The notes: generated by a model from the letters alone, not told the origin. DNA of 64,000 nt from Chlamydoabsidia padenii (GCA_025330725.1 JAIWND010000022.1:248001-312000), one strand, 5' to 3'; shown: positions 11,297 through 23,875, counted from the first letter of the stretch. Translations and numbers: made by a program.

Positions 11297-13323
11297 ATGA
11301 TCAACCAGCTCATTTTCTTTGTTTCGATTGGAATAATCTTTCTAGTCCAAGTGAGTGCAGAATCACTCTATTGTGATTCTCCCATTTACTGTGAAAGTCC
11401 GGTATTGAAGACGATCCAATTGGCTAAACTCTTCAATGATTCAAAAACTTTTGTGGATATGGTAAAAATAAAAAATAAAAAAGGCGGGATTTGAAAATGA
11501 TAGGATTCATGCTGATTTATCTTTTCTTGCAGCCGACCACTAAACCAGTCGATCAAATTCTTCAAGCGTTTGACGCACTTGGCCCTAATCCCAATCAATC
11601 GAGTTTACTAGATTTTGTCCATGATCATTTCGCTGAAGCTGGGAGTGAAATGCAACCATACCCAGTGACGATCCACTCGCTTGACTGGTTAGAGAAGATC
11701 AAGGACATAAAGTACAAGGGATGGATTGACATCCTGCATCATGCTTGGGCTGATCTGACATTCAAATTCAACACCACCATGTTATGTGAAGGTTGTGTGT
11801 CAAGTACTTTACCCGTCCAACGACCTTTTGTGGTGCCAGGCGGTCGGTTCAGAGAATTCTACTATTGGGATAGTTATTTCGTGATCGAAGGTTTGCTACA
11901 AAGTGGGCTGCATTCTCTAGCTTTGGATATGATTGAAAACTTTTTTGATTTCGTTGACCGATATGGGTTCATGCGTAAGAGCTATTTAATATAAAAAGAA
12001 GGAAAACCGGGATTTTAAAATTAACTTCTCTTCCTCTTTTTATCTCCTCAACATGATACAGCTAATGGTGCTCGGATTTACTATCTGAATAGATCCCAAC
12101 CTCCTTTTTTAGCTGAAATGGTCCACCTGTATTATGAAAAAACCAAGGACATCAAGTTTTTACAAAAGGCTCTCCCGATACTGGACAAGGAATACATGTT
12201 TTGGCAAAAGAACACTAGTGTGACCATTCGACAAGGCAACAAGTCTTACAAGCTCAATCGATATAACGTCATCAACCACTCACCACGACCTGAATCCTAC
12301 CTTGAAGACTACAACACAGTATACAACGTATCATTAGACAAACAGCAACAAGATGATCTCTTTTCCGATTTGGCGACAGGTGCAGAAACAGGCTGGGACT
12401 ATTCCTCACGGTGGACCAAGATCAAGGAACTAGGGGACAACATTACTAGCAATGACATTCTTCGCAGTCTGGACACTCGACATGTTATTCCTGTGGATCT
12501 CAATTCTTTACTCTGGAGCATGGAAAACCATTTGGCAAACTGGCATGCCAAATTGGATCGTCGTGGTCGTGGTCGTCGTCTTGGGGCTTTTTATGAAAAA
12601 CAAGCCCAACAGCGTTTGGAAGCCATGGATACTCTACTTTGGAACCCAACACAAGCCTCTTTTTATGATTACAATCTGACCAGTCATGCCCAATCCAGGA
12701 ATGAATACACATCGGCATCTTTGTTTCCGTTTTGGCTCGGTGCTGTGCCTGCGCGTGCTCACCAACAACTCGATCGTGTATTTGACGCTACTCGTCAAGT
12801 ACTACAAAAATACCCGGGTATCCTGACCTCGACCGACCGTAACACAACGATGCAATGGGACTTGCCGAATGGTTGGCCGCCACTTCAATATGTTGCTATT
12901 CAAGCAATGCGTAATGTCGATCAATGGCTGAACAAGGCAAAGTATGGTGATCTGGCCAAGGTGCTGGCGGAACGTATGGCCGCTTCGGCTTTTTGCTCTT
13001 GGTACCTTACTGGTGGATCCATTCCGGGTGCACTGGCTAAAGCCAACAGTACAATGGCCGATAATGGTCACATGTTTGAAAAATTCGATGTCAGGTCATT
13101 ATCTGCCTCTGGTTTTGGTGGGGAATGTAAGTAACAAGGGGAAATGAGGATGATGATGATGGTATTAATACGGATTCCTCTTTTTTTTTTTTTTTGTGTG
13201 TGTGTAGATACGGTCCAAGTTGGCTTTGGCTGGACGAACGGTGTCGTCATGTGGATTATGAACCAGTATAATGACCTGGTTGCCCCTGATTGCTCCTCCA
13301 ATAACATTTACCCAATCACTTAA
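11297..13323 (+). CDS. secreted acid trehalase, glycoside hydrolase family 37
   Basis: Hydrolyses trehalose to two glucose. Four exons (11297-11461, 11533-11974, 12062-13126, 13208-13323) encode 595 aa. An N-terminal hydrophobic signal peptide (LIFFVSIGIIFLVQVSA) points to secretion or cell-wall/vacuole targeting. GH37 signature 1, PGGRFREFYYWDSY, sits at about residue 157. Signature 2, QWDLPNGWPP, sits at about residue 467. The closing GFGWTNGV segment is also present. Several N-x-S/T glycosylation sites are visible. There is no neutral-trehalase N-terminal regulatory extension, so it is of the acid/insect-like type. Its first two introns contain CGGGATTT-type 12-mer copies (11485-11496 exact; 12008 one change). 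Confidence 0.93.
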
Positions 13324-13573
13324 TGTACTAGATTGGATATTATTATACTTGTACTTTTTATTCTATTAGAGTAGTTGATTTGATGCATGAAATAAAAACC
13401 CTCTTTTGACTTTTATTTTAATTCCCGCCTGCTCCTATAAGCCACACCGTGACGCTAGGAGCCACTCTGTCTCTTTTTTTTTTTTTTTTTTTTTTTCTTC
13501 TGAAACTTTTTTTTTTTTTTTTAATCCTTCTTTATAACTTTTCCCCCACTTTTTAATACTTTTATATACAACA

Positions 13574-14734
13574 ATGGCTTACGAAGGACGTGGTGGAGGA
13601 CGTGGTGGTGCTGCTCGCGGCGGTGGTCGTGGTATGTATGATCTCATTTAAAACGAATCATGGATTGAAACTAACCTGTCATTTACCAACTCTTTATCAT
13701 TCTTACTCAGGTGGATTCGGTGGCGGTCGAGGTAGGTATCAAAACAAGGCAAAGAAAGAATGACTTTTGATTGATTACTTACTCTTTTTTTTATCTTTAT
13801 GATCTATAGGTGGTGGCCGTGGTGGATTTGGCGGTGACCGCGGTGGCCGTGGTGGTGCTCGTGGTGGTCGAGGTAAGATCAGAATCACAACATCAAGACC
13901 AAAGAAAAGGAAAAAAAAAAAAAAAGTCAGTGTATACTAACAATGTTAACTTTTATACAATGATAGGTGGCGGCCGAGGTGGATTCGGTGGCGATCGAGG
14001 TGGCCGAGGTGGTGCCCGTGGTAAGCTACAAAAGATGATGATGATGATGCCATATTAAAGTAGAGAGTACTAAACCTTCATTACCCCTTTGATGTATAGG
14101 CGGTCGAGGTGGTGCCCGCGGTGGACGAGGTGGTGCCCGTGGCGGACGAGGTGGTGCTGCCGGTGGTGCTCGTGGTGGATCCAAGGTGATCATCGAACCT
14201 CATCGTCATGAAGGTATCTTCATCGCTCGTGGCAAGGAAGATCTTTTGGTGACCAAGAACTTGGTACCCGGTGAATCTGTCTATGGTGAAAAGCGTATCT
14301 CTGTCGATGGTCCCGAAAACACCAAGATCGAATACCGTGTGTGGAATCCTTTCCGATCCAAGATTGCTGCTGCTGTTTTGGGTGGTGTCGATCATTTGCA
14401 CATTGCTCCTGGTAAGAAGGTCTTGTACTTGGGTGCTGCTTCCGGTACCTCTGTCTCTCACGTGGCTGATGTGGTGGGTCCTACTGGTGCTGTCTATGGT
14501 GTCGAATTCTCCCATCGTTCCGGTCGTGATTTGATCAACATGGCCAAGAAGCGTACCAATGTCGTGCCTATCATTGAAGATGCTCGTCACCCTCACAAAT
14601 ACCGTATGCTTGTCCCCATGGTTGATGTCATCTTTGCTGATGTTGCCCAACCTGATCAAGCTCGTATCATCAGTAAGTATATGCATATAGAGCATAGGCG
14701 GGGTTTACATGGAATCATGGTTGACTGACTCTCG

Positions 14735-14799
<65 letters not shown>

Positions 14800-15016
14800 A
14801 GCTCTCAACGCTCATCATTTCTTGAAGAACAATGGTCATATTGTCATCTCCATCAAGGCCTCATGTATTGATTCTACTGTGGATGCTGCTACTGTATTCG
14901 CTCGTGAAGTCAAGAAACTCCAAGAAGAACGTGTCAAGCCTCAAGAACAATTGACTCTGGAACCTTATGAAAGAGATCACGCTGTGGTGGTCGGTCGATA
15001 TGTCCGTAACAAGTAA
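13574..15016 (+). CDS. NOP1: fibrillarin, box C/D snoRNP 2'-O-methyltransferase
   Basis: Nucleolar rRNA 2'-O-methyltransferase of box C/D snoRNPs. Six exons (13574-13631, 13711-13731, 13810-13872, 13967-14020, 14100-14672, 14802-15016) give 327 aa. The N-terminal Gly/Arg-rich domain covers about 85 residues and is built from five exons, one only 21 nt. Its four introns all cut after the first base of a Gly codon. The methyltransferase core follows: [20 protein letters not shown] (SAM motif), then [30 protein letters not shown] and a C-terminal VVGRYVRNK. Codon use is strongly biased, as in highly expressed genes. The last intron contains a 60-nt T run. Confidence 0.96.
14736..14795 (+). repeat. 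60-nt poly-T tract inside the last fibrillarin intron
   Basis: An uninterrupted T run ends at the TTACTTAG acceptor and forms an extreme polypyrimidine tract. Its length may be unstable or partly a sequencing artefact. Confidence 0.85.
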
Positions 15017-15540
15017 AATCTATACATCCCCCATCCCTTTTTTTATATTGTCTTCGCATTCTAGTTTGTTGTTTTTATATTATTTGTCATTTTATCTTCA
15101 TTATCTCTCTTTTTTTATTACCTTTATGATTACACACACACACACATGAAAAAAAAAATCTTCGAACCTTTTCCCTTTAGACTACTTGCTTTATGTATAT
15201 AATTGGTGTTGGAAATAAAAGAATGATTTATAAAACAATTTGCTATAGTAGTATATGTGGGTTTTATTTATGTAGGTGACTGGAGTGATGTCTGACTTGA
15301 CTACAGATGTGCATGATTTTGACAAACGTTTAAACCCCGATTTCCATGGTCGTGTAGAGGTTCACAAGGATTTACAAGACATATACGCCTACTGATTAAA
15401 ACGATGCAATGACTACACAGAGTATCAAAGCATATTACCGGAGTGTAAATGTCAAGTGGATGCATGACGTTTATTTTATTACGAGAAAAGTAAAACACAA
15501 AGCTACATAATATACAATATATACAACTACAATAAAAAAT
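15017..15540. other. 3' flank of fibrillarin, no supported gene
   Basis: The stretch has T-rich sequence, a short CA repeat at about 15131-15145 and AATAAA at about 15215. No continuous coding frame is seen on either strand. Confidence 0.5.
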
Positions 15541-16560
15541 ATAAAAGACTATTCTAAAGCGTTTTTGAGACCAGGTGAGACCAGAGTGTTGTATTTGCTG
15601 GGCGGTTGATTGTTGATGGCGTTCATAGTCGCACAAGATTCTTCAATGTTACAAGAGATGTTAATATTAGCCATACCTACCGTGTTCTGTAGGCGATCGT
15701 ATGTCATTGACCACCCGTGACAAGTCAATGCTATCATTACCGTTGATTAACTAGTGAATAAGTCCCATTGATCAAATATAGTCTTTACCTTGTCTAATTG
15801 TATTGTCAATCGCCTTATTTAACAAAGAGTACCAAAGGCAAAGCATTTAGTACACAAAAAGAGATTATCATTTTCCTTTATCAGATTGTACTTGCCTTGG
15901 TATATTCCAGACCCTATTTGTGTGTCACTTCAAAGGAGACCCGCCTCGGTCGAGAGTAACTTGTAATCACAATAATCATCTCCATAGTATCAGTATTAGT
16001 ATGATTCTGTGCGTTTATTGTTTCGAATAGCTGCTATATGGGATCGGATAACTTGTTCCAATACTTTTTAATCCATGGTCAATGATGTTATCAAAGAAGG
16101 CAAGCTGGACCTTGATCCCTACAAAAAAACAAAGCAATTGGTTAGTATATCATATTATCATTCATTGGTGTTTTTCTTCTTCTTCTCCTTACCTTACTGT
16201 ATTTCGTATTACAGCCGCTTGAGAAGACACCAGAATTATAATCCACTACCTTGCGTGATATAAACCCAGGTAGCAGCGCTTAAACAAAAAGTATTCTTCA
16301 GTGGTGAGTCACTGAGGGTTTGCCAGGTTGAATTGCAAGTATTTTACCTTTAATGAGGAGGTGCTAAAGTCAAAGGTGCAAAGAGGGATTCGTATTGATC
16401 TGGTCATAGCAGTACTTGGCTGGTTTGCTGAATATATTTGCTAAAGTAGACTTCTGGAGTAAAAGGTGAGTAATCTTTTAATAGAGAAGCAGTTATCGTT
16501 CTTACCTTTGGTCAAAGATGGGTGTAAAAGACTATACGATTCGACAAGGATAAGCAATCG
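15541..16560 (-). pseudogene. decayed multi-exon gene, product unknown
   Basis: The minus strand shows separate protein-like exons with normal splice consensus but interrupted frames. The segment around 16370-16470 reads EVYFSKYIQQTSQVLL, then a stop, then DQYESLFAPLTLAPPH. A segment near 15800 reads LLNKAIDNTIRQ before a GTAAAG donor. One near 15740 reads INGNDSIDLSRVVNDI. The last open piece is 15549-15737. I do not recognise the family. In-frame stops between otherwise well-formed exons argue for a pseudogene. On the plus strand a 30-residue spliced ORF (16075-16140 plus 16215-16241) overlaps and is probably incidental. Confidence 0.35.
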
Positions 16561-16932
16561 TCAATAAGCGTGTGTTATAACTAGTTAAAGAAGAGGTGTT
16601 AATCAGTAAAGTTTGACATTCCATAATGTGGAAAAAAAAAGGAAAGAAAGAGGGAAATGTTTTAAAAGGAATACCATTCCAATGGCTCTATTTTCAAATC
16701 CCGAAACCTGCCCGATCTTGTGTGTCAATTTTCATTCTGCAACTTTTTTTTTTTTCAACAAAAGTCAGGGTAAAACAATCTTGAGGCTATACTGCTCCAT
16801 ACAGTGGCCTCGGTATATTGGCCATTATGTAAACTTTGTTGGAAATAGGCTAAGGGATGCACATGGTCACTTTTGTCATGAGCATCACTAGTCTATTAAG
16901 CCAGTAGAGCTCTGTAAGATTCAAGGTGAGGG
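16561..16932. other. intergenic, no supported gene
   Basis: No coding frame is supported. The stretch contains one exact copy of the recurrent 12-mer (TTTCAAATCCCG, 16692-16703) and a short T tract. Confidence 0.45.
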
Positions 16933-17024
16933 TCACCACACCCGAAAAATTGAAGGCCAGTTAGGCTGTCTTAAAATGTAACTGATATTTGTCTAACTGG
17001 CCTTAAAAATTCGGAATGTGGTGA
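16933..17024. repeat. 92-bp foldback (inverted repeat) element
   Basis: The arm at 16933-16965 starts TCACCACACCCGAAAAATTG. The reverse complement of 16992-17024 starts TCACCACATTCCGAATTTTT. Both continue into AAGGCCAGTTAG[G/A]C. The arms match over about 33 bp with a few differences and a central loop of about 26 nt. This is the form of a tiny MITE or a large hairpin. No clear target-site duplication is visible. Confidence 0.65.
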
Positions 17025-17942
17025 TTTTTTTTCTTTTCTTAAAGAGCGCCTTTTAAAGATTTCTCATTCTTCTTTATTTTACTTTATAACCTCACCTCTT
17101 TAATCCGGTAATGGAATAAGAACACCACGTACCAAAAAGTGAAGTCATTTACCTTGCAACATGTGTGTTTATTTTATACCATCAACAACAACAGCAGCAA
17201 CTCTGCTAGACTATTGAATCGACGACTAGTAAAGGATATGTCTATTGTCAATAGATTGTTTTAAAGTAGTAGCAAATGATACAGGGATGGTAAGAAAAAA
17301 GATAAAGTGCCCATCATTACACTCATCCTCTTCTCAAATAGTTATTCGACTTGTTTCCTGTGGATGGATTGGCGACGCTGCGACTGATATCACTGATGAA
17401 TATAGTCAAGGTCGAAATTGCAGCTAACGGAAGGTAAATGATCAACAAAGACAATTTCACTAGTCATAGTCAAACCGATGATTAACTGAACCTATCTTCA
17501 CCTTTTCCTCTTCCAATAGATATATAAACATAGTACCATTTGCAGTATTGGATTCTTTGACATGTAGTAGGTATCGTTTAGACTTGGTGGAACAGTAGTA
17601 ATCGATGATCACTCGGATCGACTGGATGGCGGGACACCAACACGATAACCTGTAGGATAGTCTCGGGCAATTCTAATGGATGGTATAGTGTGGCCGTCAA
17701 CAACCAGTGATGCGCATGAACCATCGATCAAGGTATAGAAATTATTTTAACCCCCTTCCCTTTAGTGTAGAATGGCCCCACTAGTTATATCTCGATTAAT
17801 ACTACTCTTGTCTAATAAAACATCAAGTCGTCTTGACAAAACCGTATGTCTTCCCTAGTGCTGGCGGGATTCGAATATAGGTTCTTCATTTTTTTTTTTC
17901 TCCTCACTCTCTTTTGCTTCTTTTCCCTCTGACAACAGCACC
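17025..17942. other. intergenic, upstream of the DUF1749 gene
   Basis: No supported gene is present. A promoter-like CT block lies at 17888-17935. A one-mismatch copy of the recurrent 12-mer (CGGGATTCGAAT, 17865-17876) lies 67 nt before the next start codon. Confidence 0.5.
17865..17876 (-). promoter_or_regulatory. recurrent 12-mer, one mismatch
   Basis: ATTCGAATCCCG on the minus strand, 67 nt before the DUF1749 start codon. Confidence 0.5.
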
Positions 17943-18853
17943 ATGGAATTCAATGGAAAACTCTTCACTTATCACAAAGAGTTACGACTAACAGCCTTCG
18001 AATCAGGTGTGGTGGGTAGCAACAAGACAGTAATCTTTATGGAAGGCTTGACAGATGGATACAATGGAGTACCTTATCTCAGCAAGTTGAACGACACGGT
18101 GACGAAACATGGCTACTCACTCATACAAATACACACCACTTCCTTTTACAATGGTTATGGTGCTTCTTCACTCTCGAATGATGCCAAGGAACTGGACTAC
18201 TTGATTGACTATTTGCGGCAACACAGAAATAGGACACAGATAGTGGTAATGGGTCACTCGACTGGTTGTCAAGATTGCTATTGGCACAACAAGTATGGAC
18301 GGAATAAAGTGGCAGGGTATATCTTGCAAGCACCTGCATCCGATCGTGAATACTATGTGGCAGAATGTCAAGACTCTGCTTGTCATATTCAATTGGCAGT
18401 GACTATGCGTGAACAAGGCCGTGGTTCGGACTGGATGCCTCGATTTATCAGTGATGTACCTGTCACTGCTGATCGCTTTTATTCTCTACATGCTTATGGG
18501 TAAGTCGTGGACAGTGTTATAGTGACTCTTACTAACTCGCTGTGTTTCTTTATTTTTATGATAGGGGTGACGATGATGTCTTTTCAACAGACTTGACGGA
18601 TGACGAACTGGATAAACTATACAAGGATGTTAATCAACCAATGATGGTGATACATGGACAACAGGACGAATTCTATAAATCTTCAATGGACCCAATGGTG
18701 ATGCTTCAACGACTTCAAAAATCATGCCCTGCTATTAAAAAGATTGCTGTGGTGCCTGGCGCTAATCACAAGATTTTTGATCCACAAGCTCAAACTATCT
18801 TGATGGACTTGGTTTCTTCTTTTTTGGATATGCTTAAAGTCCCCTTGGTGTAG
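17943..18853 (+). CDS. alpha/beta-hydrolase, DUF1749 (UPF0613) family
   Basis: Two exons (17943-18499, 18565-18853) give 281 aa. The fold signature is a nucleophile elbow, GHSTGCQD, at about residue 103, typical of the DUF1749 family. A late acidic loop region and a C-terminal histidine (PGANHKIFDP) could complete a Ser-Asp-His triad. The N-terminus lacks a signal peptide, so the protein is probably cytosolic. Some fungal members are annotated near siderophore metabolism, but nothing in this neighbourhood supports a substrate. The start is fixed by the first ATG after a CT-rich leader. Confidence 0.85.
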
Positions 18854-19455
18854 TATAGTCATTTAATATAGCTGTATCAAGTTGTTGTTTTTAAAAAATA
18901 AATCATGCTATTTGTCTTGCTTCTTATTGCAAGTAACTCTTTTATGACCGTTGTCTTGGTGCAGTTGATGATTCAATTGGTTGTTATAATGATTGTCCAT
19001 GACGATCAATACATGGGTCACCCTTCCTCCACAATAAACATACATAAATAAATCAAGACATCAGAGCTAATGCGAAAAAGTAAACATCATTGCCTCTTTA
19101 TTGATTCGCATAATAAAATAAAAAAAGTAGCAAATAGAGAAGTCCAATATATAGAACAATAACATCATCATGACAAAACCGATACATGCATTTTGCACGA
19201 TAAGAAAGAATTCAATTCCCACCCTAGTAGATCATGGTATTATCATGTATAATGTTTATTAAACGGATTTGATTATTATTACATTATGTACAGAATCTAT
19301 AAATTTATGTATGTGAGAGAGAGAGAGAGAGTGTGTGTGTGGGGGGGTAAATACATGCATGAATAAGTAAGACCACATGTCCACATTCAAAGTATCATCA
19401 AAAGTAGTTATATCGCAGGCACCTATTCACTGTTGAATCTAATAGGTAAGTGGTA

Positions 19456-19830
19456 CTAGTTATATACTATTAATCTTGGACATCTTCTTGTTTCGATCCT
19501 ATAAAACCAAACCATGTTAATAATTGATGATTCTCTTTTCCCCCTCCTACCCCTGAGGTTTACCGGGGTTAGCTTATGTCGAGTGATAATCAGGTATGGC
19601 TGGGTTAATCCTACTTGGTCGCATGCTACGTATTCATAAGGTTGATTTGTCCATGTGGTTTGCCACAAGTATATAACCTTGTAGTAGAGTAAATTCAGTA
19701 CCGATAATCGTTGTTTTGTTGCTTCTGGGAATATCTTGTTCCCATCTTTAACCAGTTGTATAATTGTTTTAATGAGTTCATCTTGTCGAGGTCGAATTGG
19801 TACTATCGTATGTCCAAAATGGTGATGCAT
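19456..19830 (-). CDS. hypothetical protein, doubtful
   Basis: An uninterrupted 124-codon frame runs from the ATG at 19830 (MHHHFGHTIVPIRPRQDELI). The middle part (LVKDGNKIFPEATKQRLSVL) looks protein-like. The C-terminal third is rich in Arg and looks less so. There is no signal peptide, recognised domain or promoter motif. It could be a lineage-specific gene, a gene remnant or chance. Confidence 0.3.
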   Translation of the reverse strand: MHHHFGHTIVPIRPRQDELIKTIIQLVKDGNKIFPEATKQRLSVLNLLYYKVIYLWQTTWTNQPYEYVACDQVGLTQPYLIITRHKLTPVNLRGRRGKRESSIINMVWFYRIETRRCPRLIVYN

Positions 19831-20330
19831 GTTGTGTTGCTTGGTTGGCTTTATCCATGGGTATGTATACAAAGATGTATGATCTATTTATTTATTTATT
19901 TATTTTATTTTTAAAAAAAAAAAGAAGGAAAGAAAAAGAGAACCGAAAAAAAGAGAAACTTTTTGGATGACATAATTTTCACACCCCGCTCATGGATCGT
20001 TTCTCGATCCGAGCAATGCATATCAGGATCATCATAATCACAAGCTCCCCTTTTTAATCGTACAGCTTTATTTTTCATTTCCTTTTATCGAAAAAATAAA
20101 ATGGTAAGGTCTCATAGAGGGGCTAAATTGAAGGAGACTAGATGATTATCACCTTTCAAGCATGCATTAAGATGATGATAAACGCCCTTTTGCCATCAAC
20201 TTTATATAAAAATACAACTAGTTCAAACCCATAGACTACAGCATGTGAGGTCAGGCGTGCAGGTAGATTGACATAGCCGATGGTCGTTATCCTGGGTTCT
20301 TTTATTCATGCCGCTTGTTTGGCTGCGTAG

Positions 20331-20342
20331 CGGGATTTCAAT
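20331..20342 (-). promoter_or_regulatory. recurrent 12-mer ATTGAAATCCCG
   Basis: Exact match, distal copy upstream of the P-type ATPase. Confidence 0.6.
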
Positions 20343-20543
20343 TATTCATCCTGTAAAAATGATTTTCCTCACATTCCATCTTTTTTTTTTTTTCTGTACT
20401 ACCCCCACCATTGATGAAATAGAAAAAGGCTAGTATTGTTGTTCATGTACCATAAACAAATAAACAAAAAACATCGACATACATGTCCTTGATGGTTTCG
20501 TGAATCTGAAGAACTCAAAAAAAAAAAAAATTGGGAGACTGGT

Positions 20544-20555
20544 TTTGAAATCCCG
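20544..20555 (+). promoter_or_regulatory. recurrent 12-mer TTTGAAATCCCG
   Basis: Exact match, 136 nt before the P-type ATPase start codon and in the opposite orientation to the distal copy. Confidence 0.65.
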
Positions 20556-20690
20556 ACAACCAATGATTTAAAAGAATACTTTCGCACACTTTTTTATTGC
20601 TTCTCTTTCCATTTCTTATCACCTTTTTTACTTCTTCTTCTTCCTGTTATCTTTGTATTATTACTTTTATAAACCTTTGTCTTGAAAAAC

Positions 20691-23600
20691 ATGTCCAAAC
20701 CTCCTCTGATTGTTTCTGAAGCAAATCATAACACTATTGATATCACTTCGATTGCGGACGGAAAATTATCCATTGAACAGCAGATCGAACTTCATGGTAA
20801 GAAAAAAAGCGTAATCACATTTGATCACTTTTATATAAACTAACTTTTGTTATAATACATAGTGCATGATCTATTTGATGTGAAGGATAACAAAATCATA
20901 TCGCTTGATGAAGTCCTTGAAGGGTTACGTTATGTGATGGATTATCGCATAAAAGGGGGCTATCATCCTCGACTTGATGCTGCATTGATGAATCGACTCT
21001 GTGAAGGACTCTTATTGAATACTGGACACACGGAAGGCCATTTACTTCGTAAGCGTACTACACCTGCTGCCGATACTGCTTTTTTCCTTTTTGGTGACTT
21101 TTTGGAAGAAGGTAAACTAACAGGAAACATTTTATCATTCTTATGCATTTATCATTCTTTATTATTATTATTATAGTGGATGAATTCCGCTCGGCTGTAA
21201 AAGAAAGGGATACATTTGACCTTCGACAACAACTCAAGATTCATCACCGGTGTCAACCTTCCAGCACCGACGAACAAAAACGAGGTGCGATTGCCATGAT
21301 CCAATTGATGTCCCAATTCAGTGACTGGCGTGATCTGATCAAGGAAAACGAACAAGGTGATATGGAAACGCTGTTGAAATCTCCTTTGGCGGCGGAAATC
21401 ACCAAACAAAAACATTCGAAAAGGCCTGCCTCATCCACTCCTCTTCTCCCTCCTCCTCCTCGTCTTTACTTTGATCGCTCGGTGGAAAAGATCTTGGGCA
21501 TGTATGCCCACACGGATCCTCAACAAGGCTTGCCTTCTCGTCTCGTCCCTTCTCTTCGTGAACATTACGGTGGTCTGAATAAACTCCCGGATCCACCAAA
21601 ACCAAGTGCCTTGAAAATCATCTGGACCCAATTGACTGACTTTATTGTCTTAATCTTATTGGCGGCGGCGGTGGTTCAGGCTGGACAACAGGAGTTTAAC
21701 AGTATGGCCGTGCTCTTGGTCGTCGTGGTACTGAATACTATTATTGGGGGTAGTCAAGAATGGAAAGCAAGTAAAACTCTAAATGCGCTGATGAATCTCT
21801 CAGTACCAATGGTAAGTATGCATAGTCATGGGTATGCAAATCGCGTAGTTGGGATCTCACTTTTTTTTTTTTTTGGAATTATGAAACTAGGCTCAAGTGA
21901 TTCGTGATGGTGAACAACAAATGTTGGATTCGGAAGAATTGGTTCCCGGTGACTTGGTGGTGCTTGAAGAAGGTGATGCAGTTCCTGCTGATCTGCGTTT
22001 GATCGAGGTGGCTCAATTGGAACTGGTTGAAGGTATCTTGACAGGTGAAAGTGTGCCTGTCCTGAAATGCACAGATGCTATCAAAGCAAAGGTAAACATT
22101 ATAATGATAACCCCCCCAAAAAAAACTAACCAACATATTTTTTTTTTCTCTTTATCTATCTAGTCAAGACGTATCCCACTGGGTGATTGCAAGGGTAATG
22201 CTTTCATGTCGACAACTGTGGCACGTGGACGTGCCAAGGCTATTGTAGTACGAACTGGAACTCAAACAGAGGTAGGATGGAAATATTAGAACCTTAGTAC
22301 AACAATGTGGTCATTGTCTCACGCTTTCGATTCTTCTTTTATTGTATTAATGTAGATCGGGAAAATTAGCTCCGCTATTCAAGCTGGGTCAAAAACCAAG
22401 ACTAAAACTCCTGTACAACGCAAACTCGACAAACTTGGAAAGTACTTGGTGTTGATTGCCATTCTGTTATGTGCTCTCGTGGTTATCATTGGGGTGGCAT
22501 GGAAAAAGGATGTTCGAACAACTGTGAATGTTGGTCTCAGGTAATAACAATAAAATTATCATCATCTGTCGATCATTTTGACTGAAACACTCCTTTTATT
22601 TTAGTTTGGCGGTATCAGTCATTCCAGAAGGTCTGGTGGCTGTCACTACAGTGACCATGGCTTTAGGTGTAAGAAGAATGGCAGCAAAGTAAGTGAAACA
22701 AACCGAGAAAGGAAAATGGTACCTAACCTGTTTACCATAGTAAATGTGTGGTCCGGACTTTGCCAGCAGTGGAATCATTGGGAAGCGTCACTGTGATTTG
22801 CTCAGACAAGGTAAAACAAAAAAGGGACTAGGCGGGGTTTGAAACTGCATGAATTTAAACTTTTTTTTTTTTTGTTATTTCCATCTAGACTGGTACTTTG
22901 ACTGAAGGAAAAATGGGAGTTGCTGAACTTTGGACTGGTGATGATACCCTTTATCGTTTTACCGAATCAACATCACTCAATCCCAACCACGGTGAGATCA
23001 TCCAGGAACCTGCCGAATTACGACGAAGAATGATCCATTTACACCGCCCAACGCCACCCTCCTCTTGTCTTTTGACACACTCACAACCAATGGAAAACAA
23101 ACCATCCATCGACTATGCTGCAATGCGACCTCATGCCATGGACACCAACCACCCTGAACAGTACCCTCCATCTCTCCGACATGCTCTCATGGTAGCGGCC
23201 CTGTGCAACAATTCTGCGGTGGTAATGGACGAAGACACCAAAGAGTATCTCCCGGTAGGTGATCCGACAGAAATTGCGCTAACGGTGGCATCTCAAAAAG
23301 GAAAACTAGGGCGCTCGGTATGGCAACAACAAGAAGGATTCAACAAGCTGCACGAACGCGCCTTTGACAGCGAACGGAAATTGATGAGTTCAATCTACCA
23401 ACAGCAAGCGACGGCGTGGGTGCTTTGCAAAGGGGCTCCCGAAGAACTGTTAGCGAAATGCTCGACATGCTTGAACGGCACCTCGTTTACTCCCATCACC
23501 GACGAGTTTATCGAACAAGTATTGAATCAAAGCTCGACCATGGCATCTCAAGGTTTACGGGTCTTGGGCTTGGCGTTTAAACAGGTGGCATGGACAGAGA

Positions 23601-23837
23601 ATGAAAAGGGCGGTATGGATGACGAGCGGTTGGCCGAAGACGCTTTTGGATTTGTCGCTCTCATCGGTCTGATGGATCCTCCGAAACAAGGTGTCAAGGA
23701 AGCTGTGGGGACTTGTCAAGAGGCGGGGATTCGGGTGATGATGATCACGGGTGATCATGTGGATACTGCAACGGCCATTGCTGAAAAACTCGGTATCTTT
23801 CAAAAAGATGTTCCTGGACTGGTAAGTGGGGAAGAAG

Positions 23838-23875
<38 letters not shown>

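Larger units (their letters stand above)
18854..20690. other. intergenic, one doubtful ORF
   Basis: Outside the doubtful ORF at 19456-19830 no gene is seen. A GA/GT microsatellite lies at 19316-19348 and a TTTA run at about 19886-19910. Two exact copies of the recurrent 12-mer lie at 20331-20342 and 20544-20555, the second 136 nt before the ATPase start codon. Confidence 0.5.

Noticed and set aside
14081..14695. 204-codon minus-strand ORF opposite fibrillarin
   Set aside because: It is an antisense shadow produced by the biased codon use of fibrillarin.
16075..16241. 30-residue spliced ORF (MVNDVIKEGKLDLDPYKKTK...)
   Set aside because: Splice sites are fair, but it is too short, has no promoter motif and overlaps the decayed minus-strand gene.
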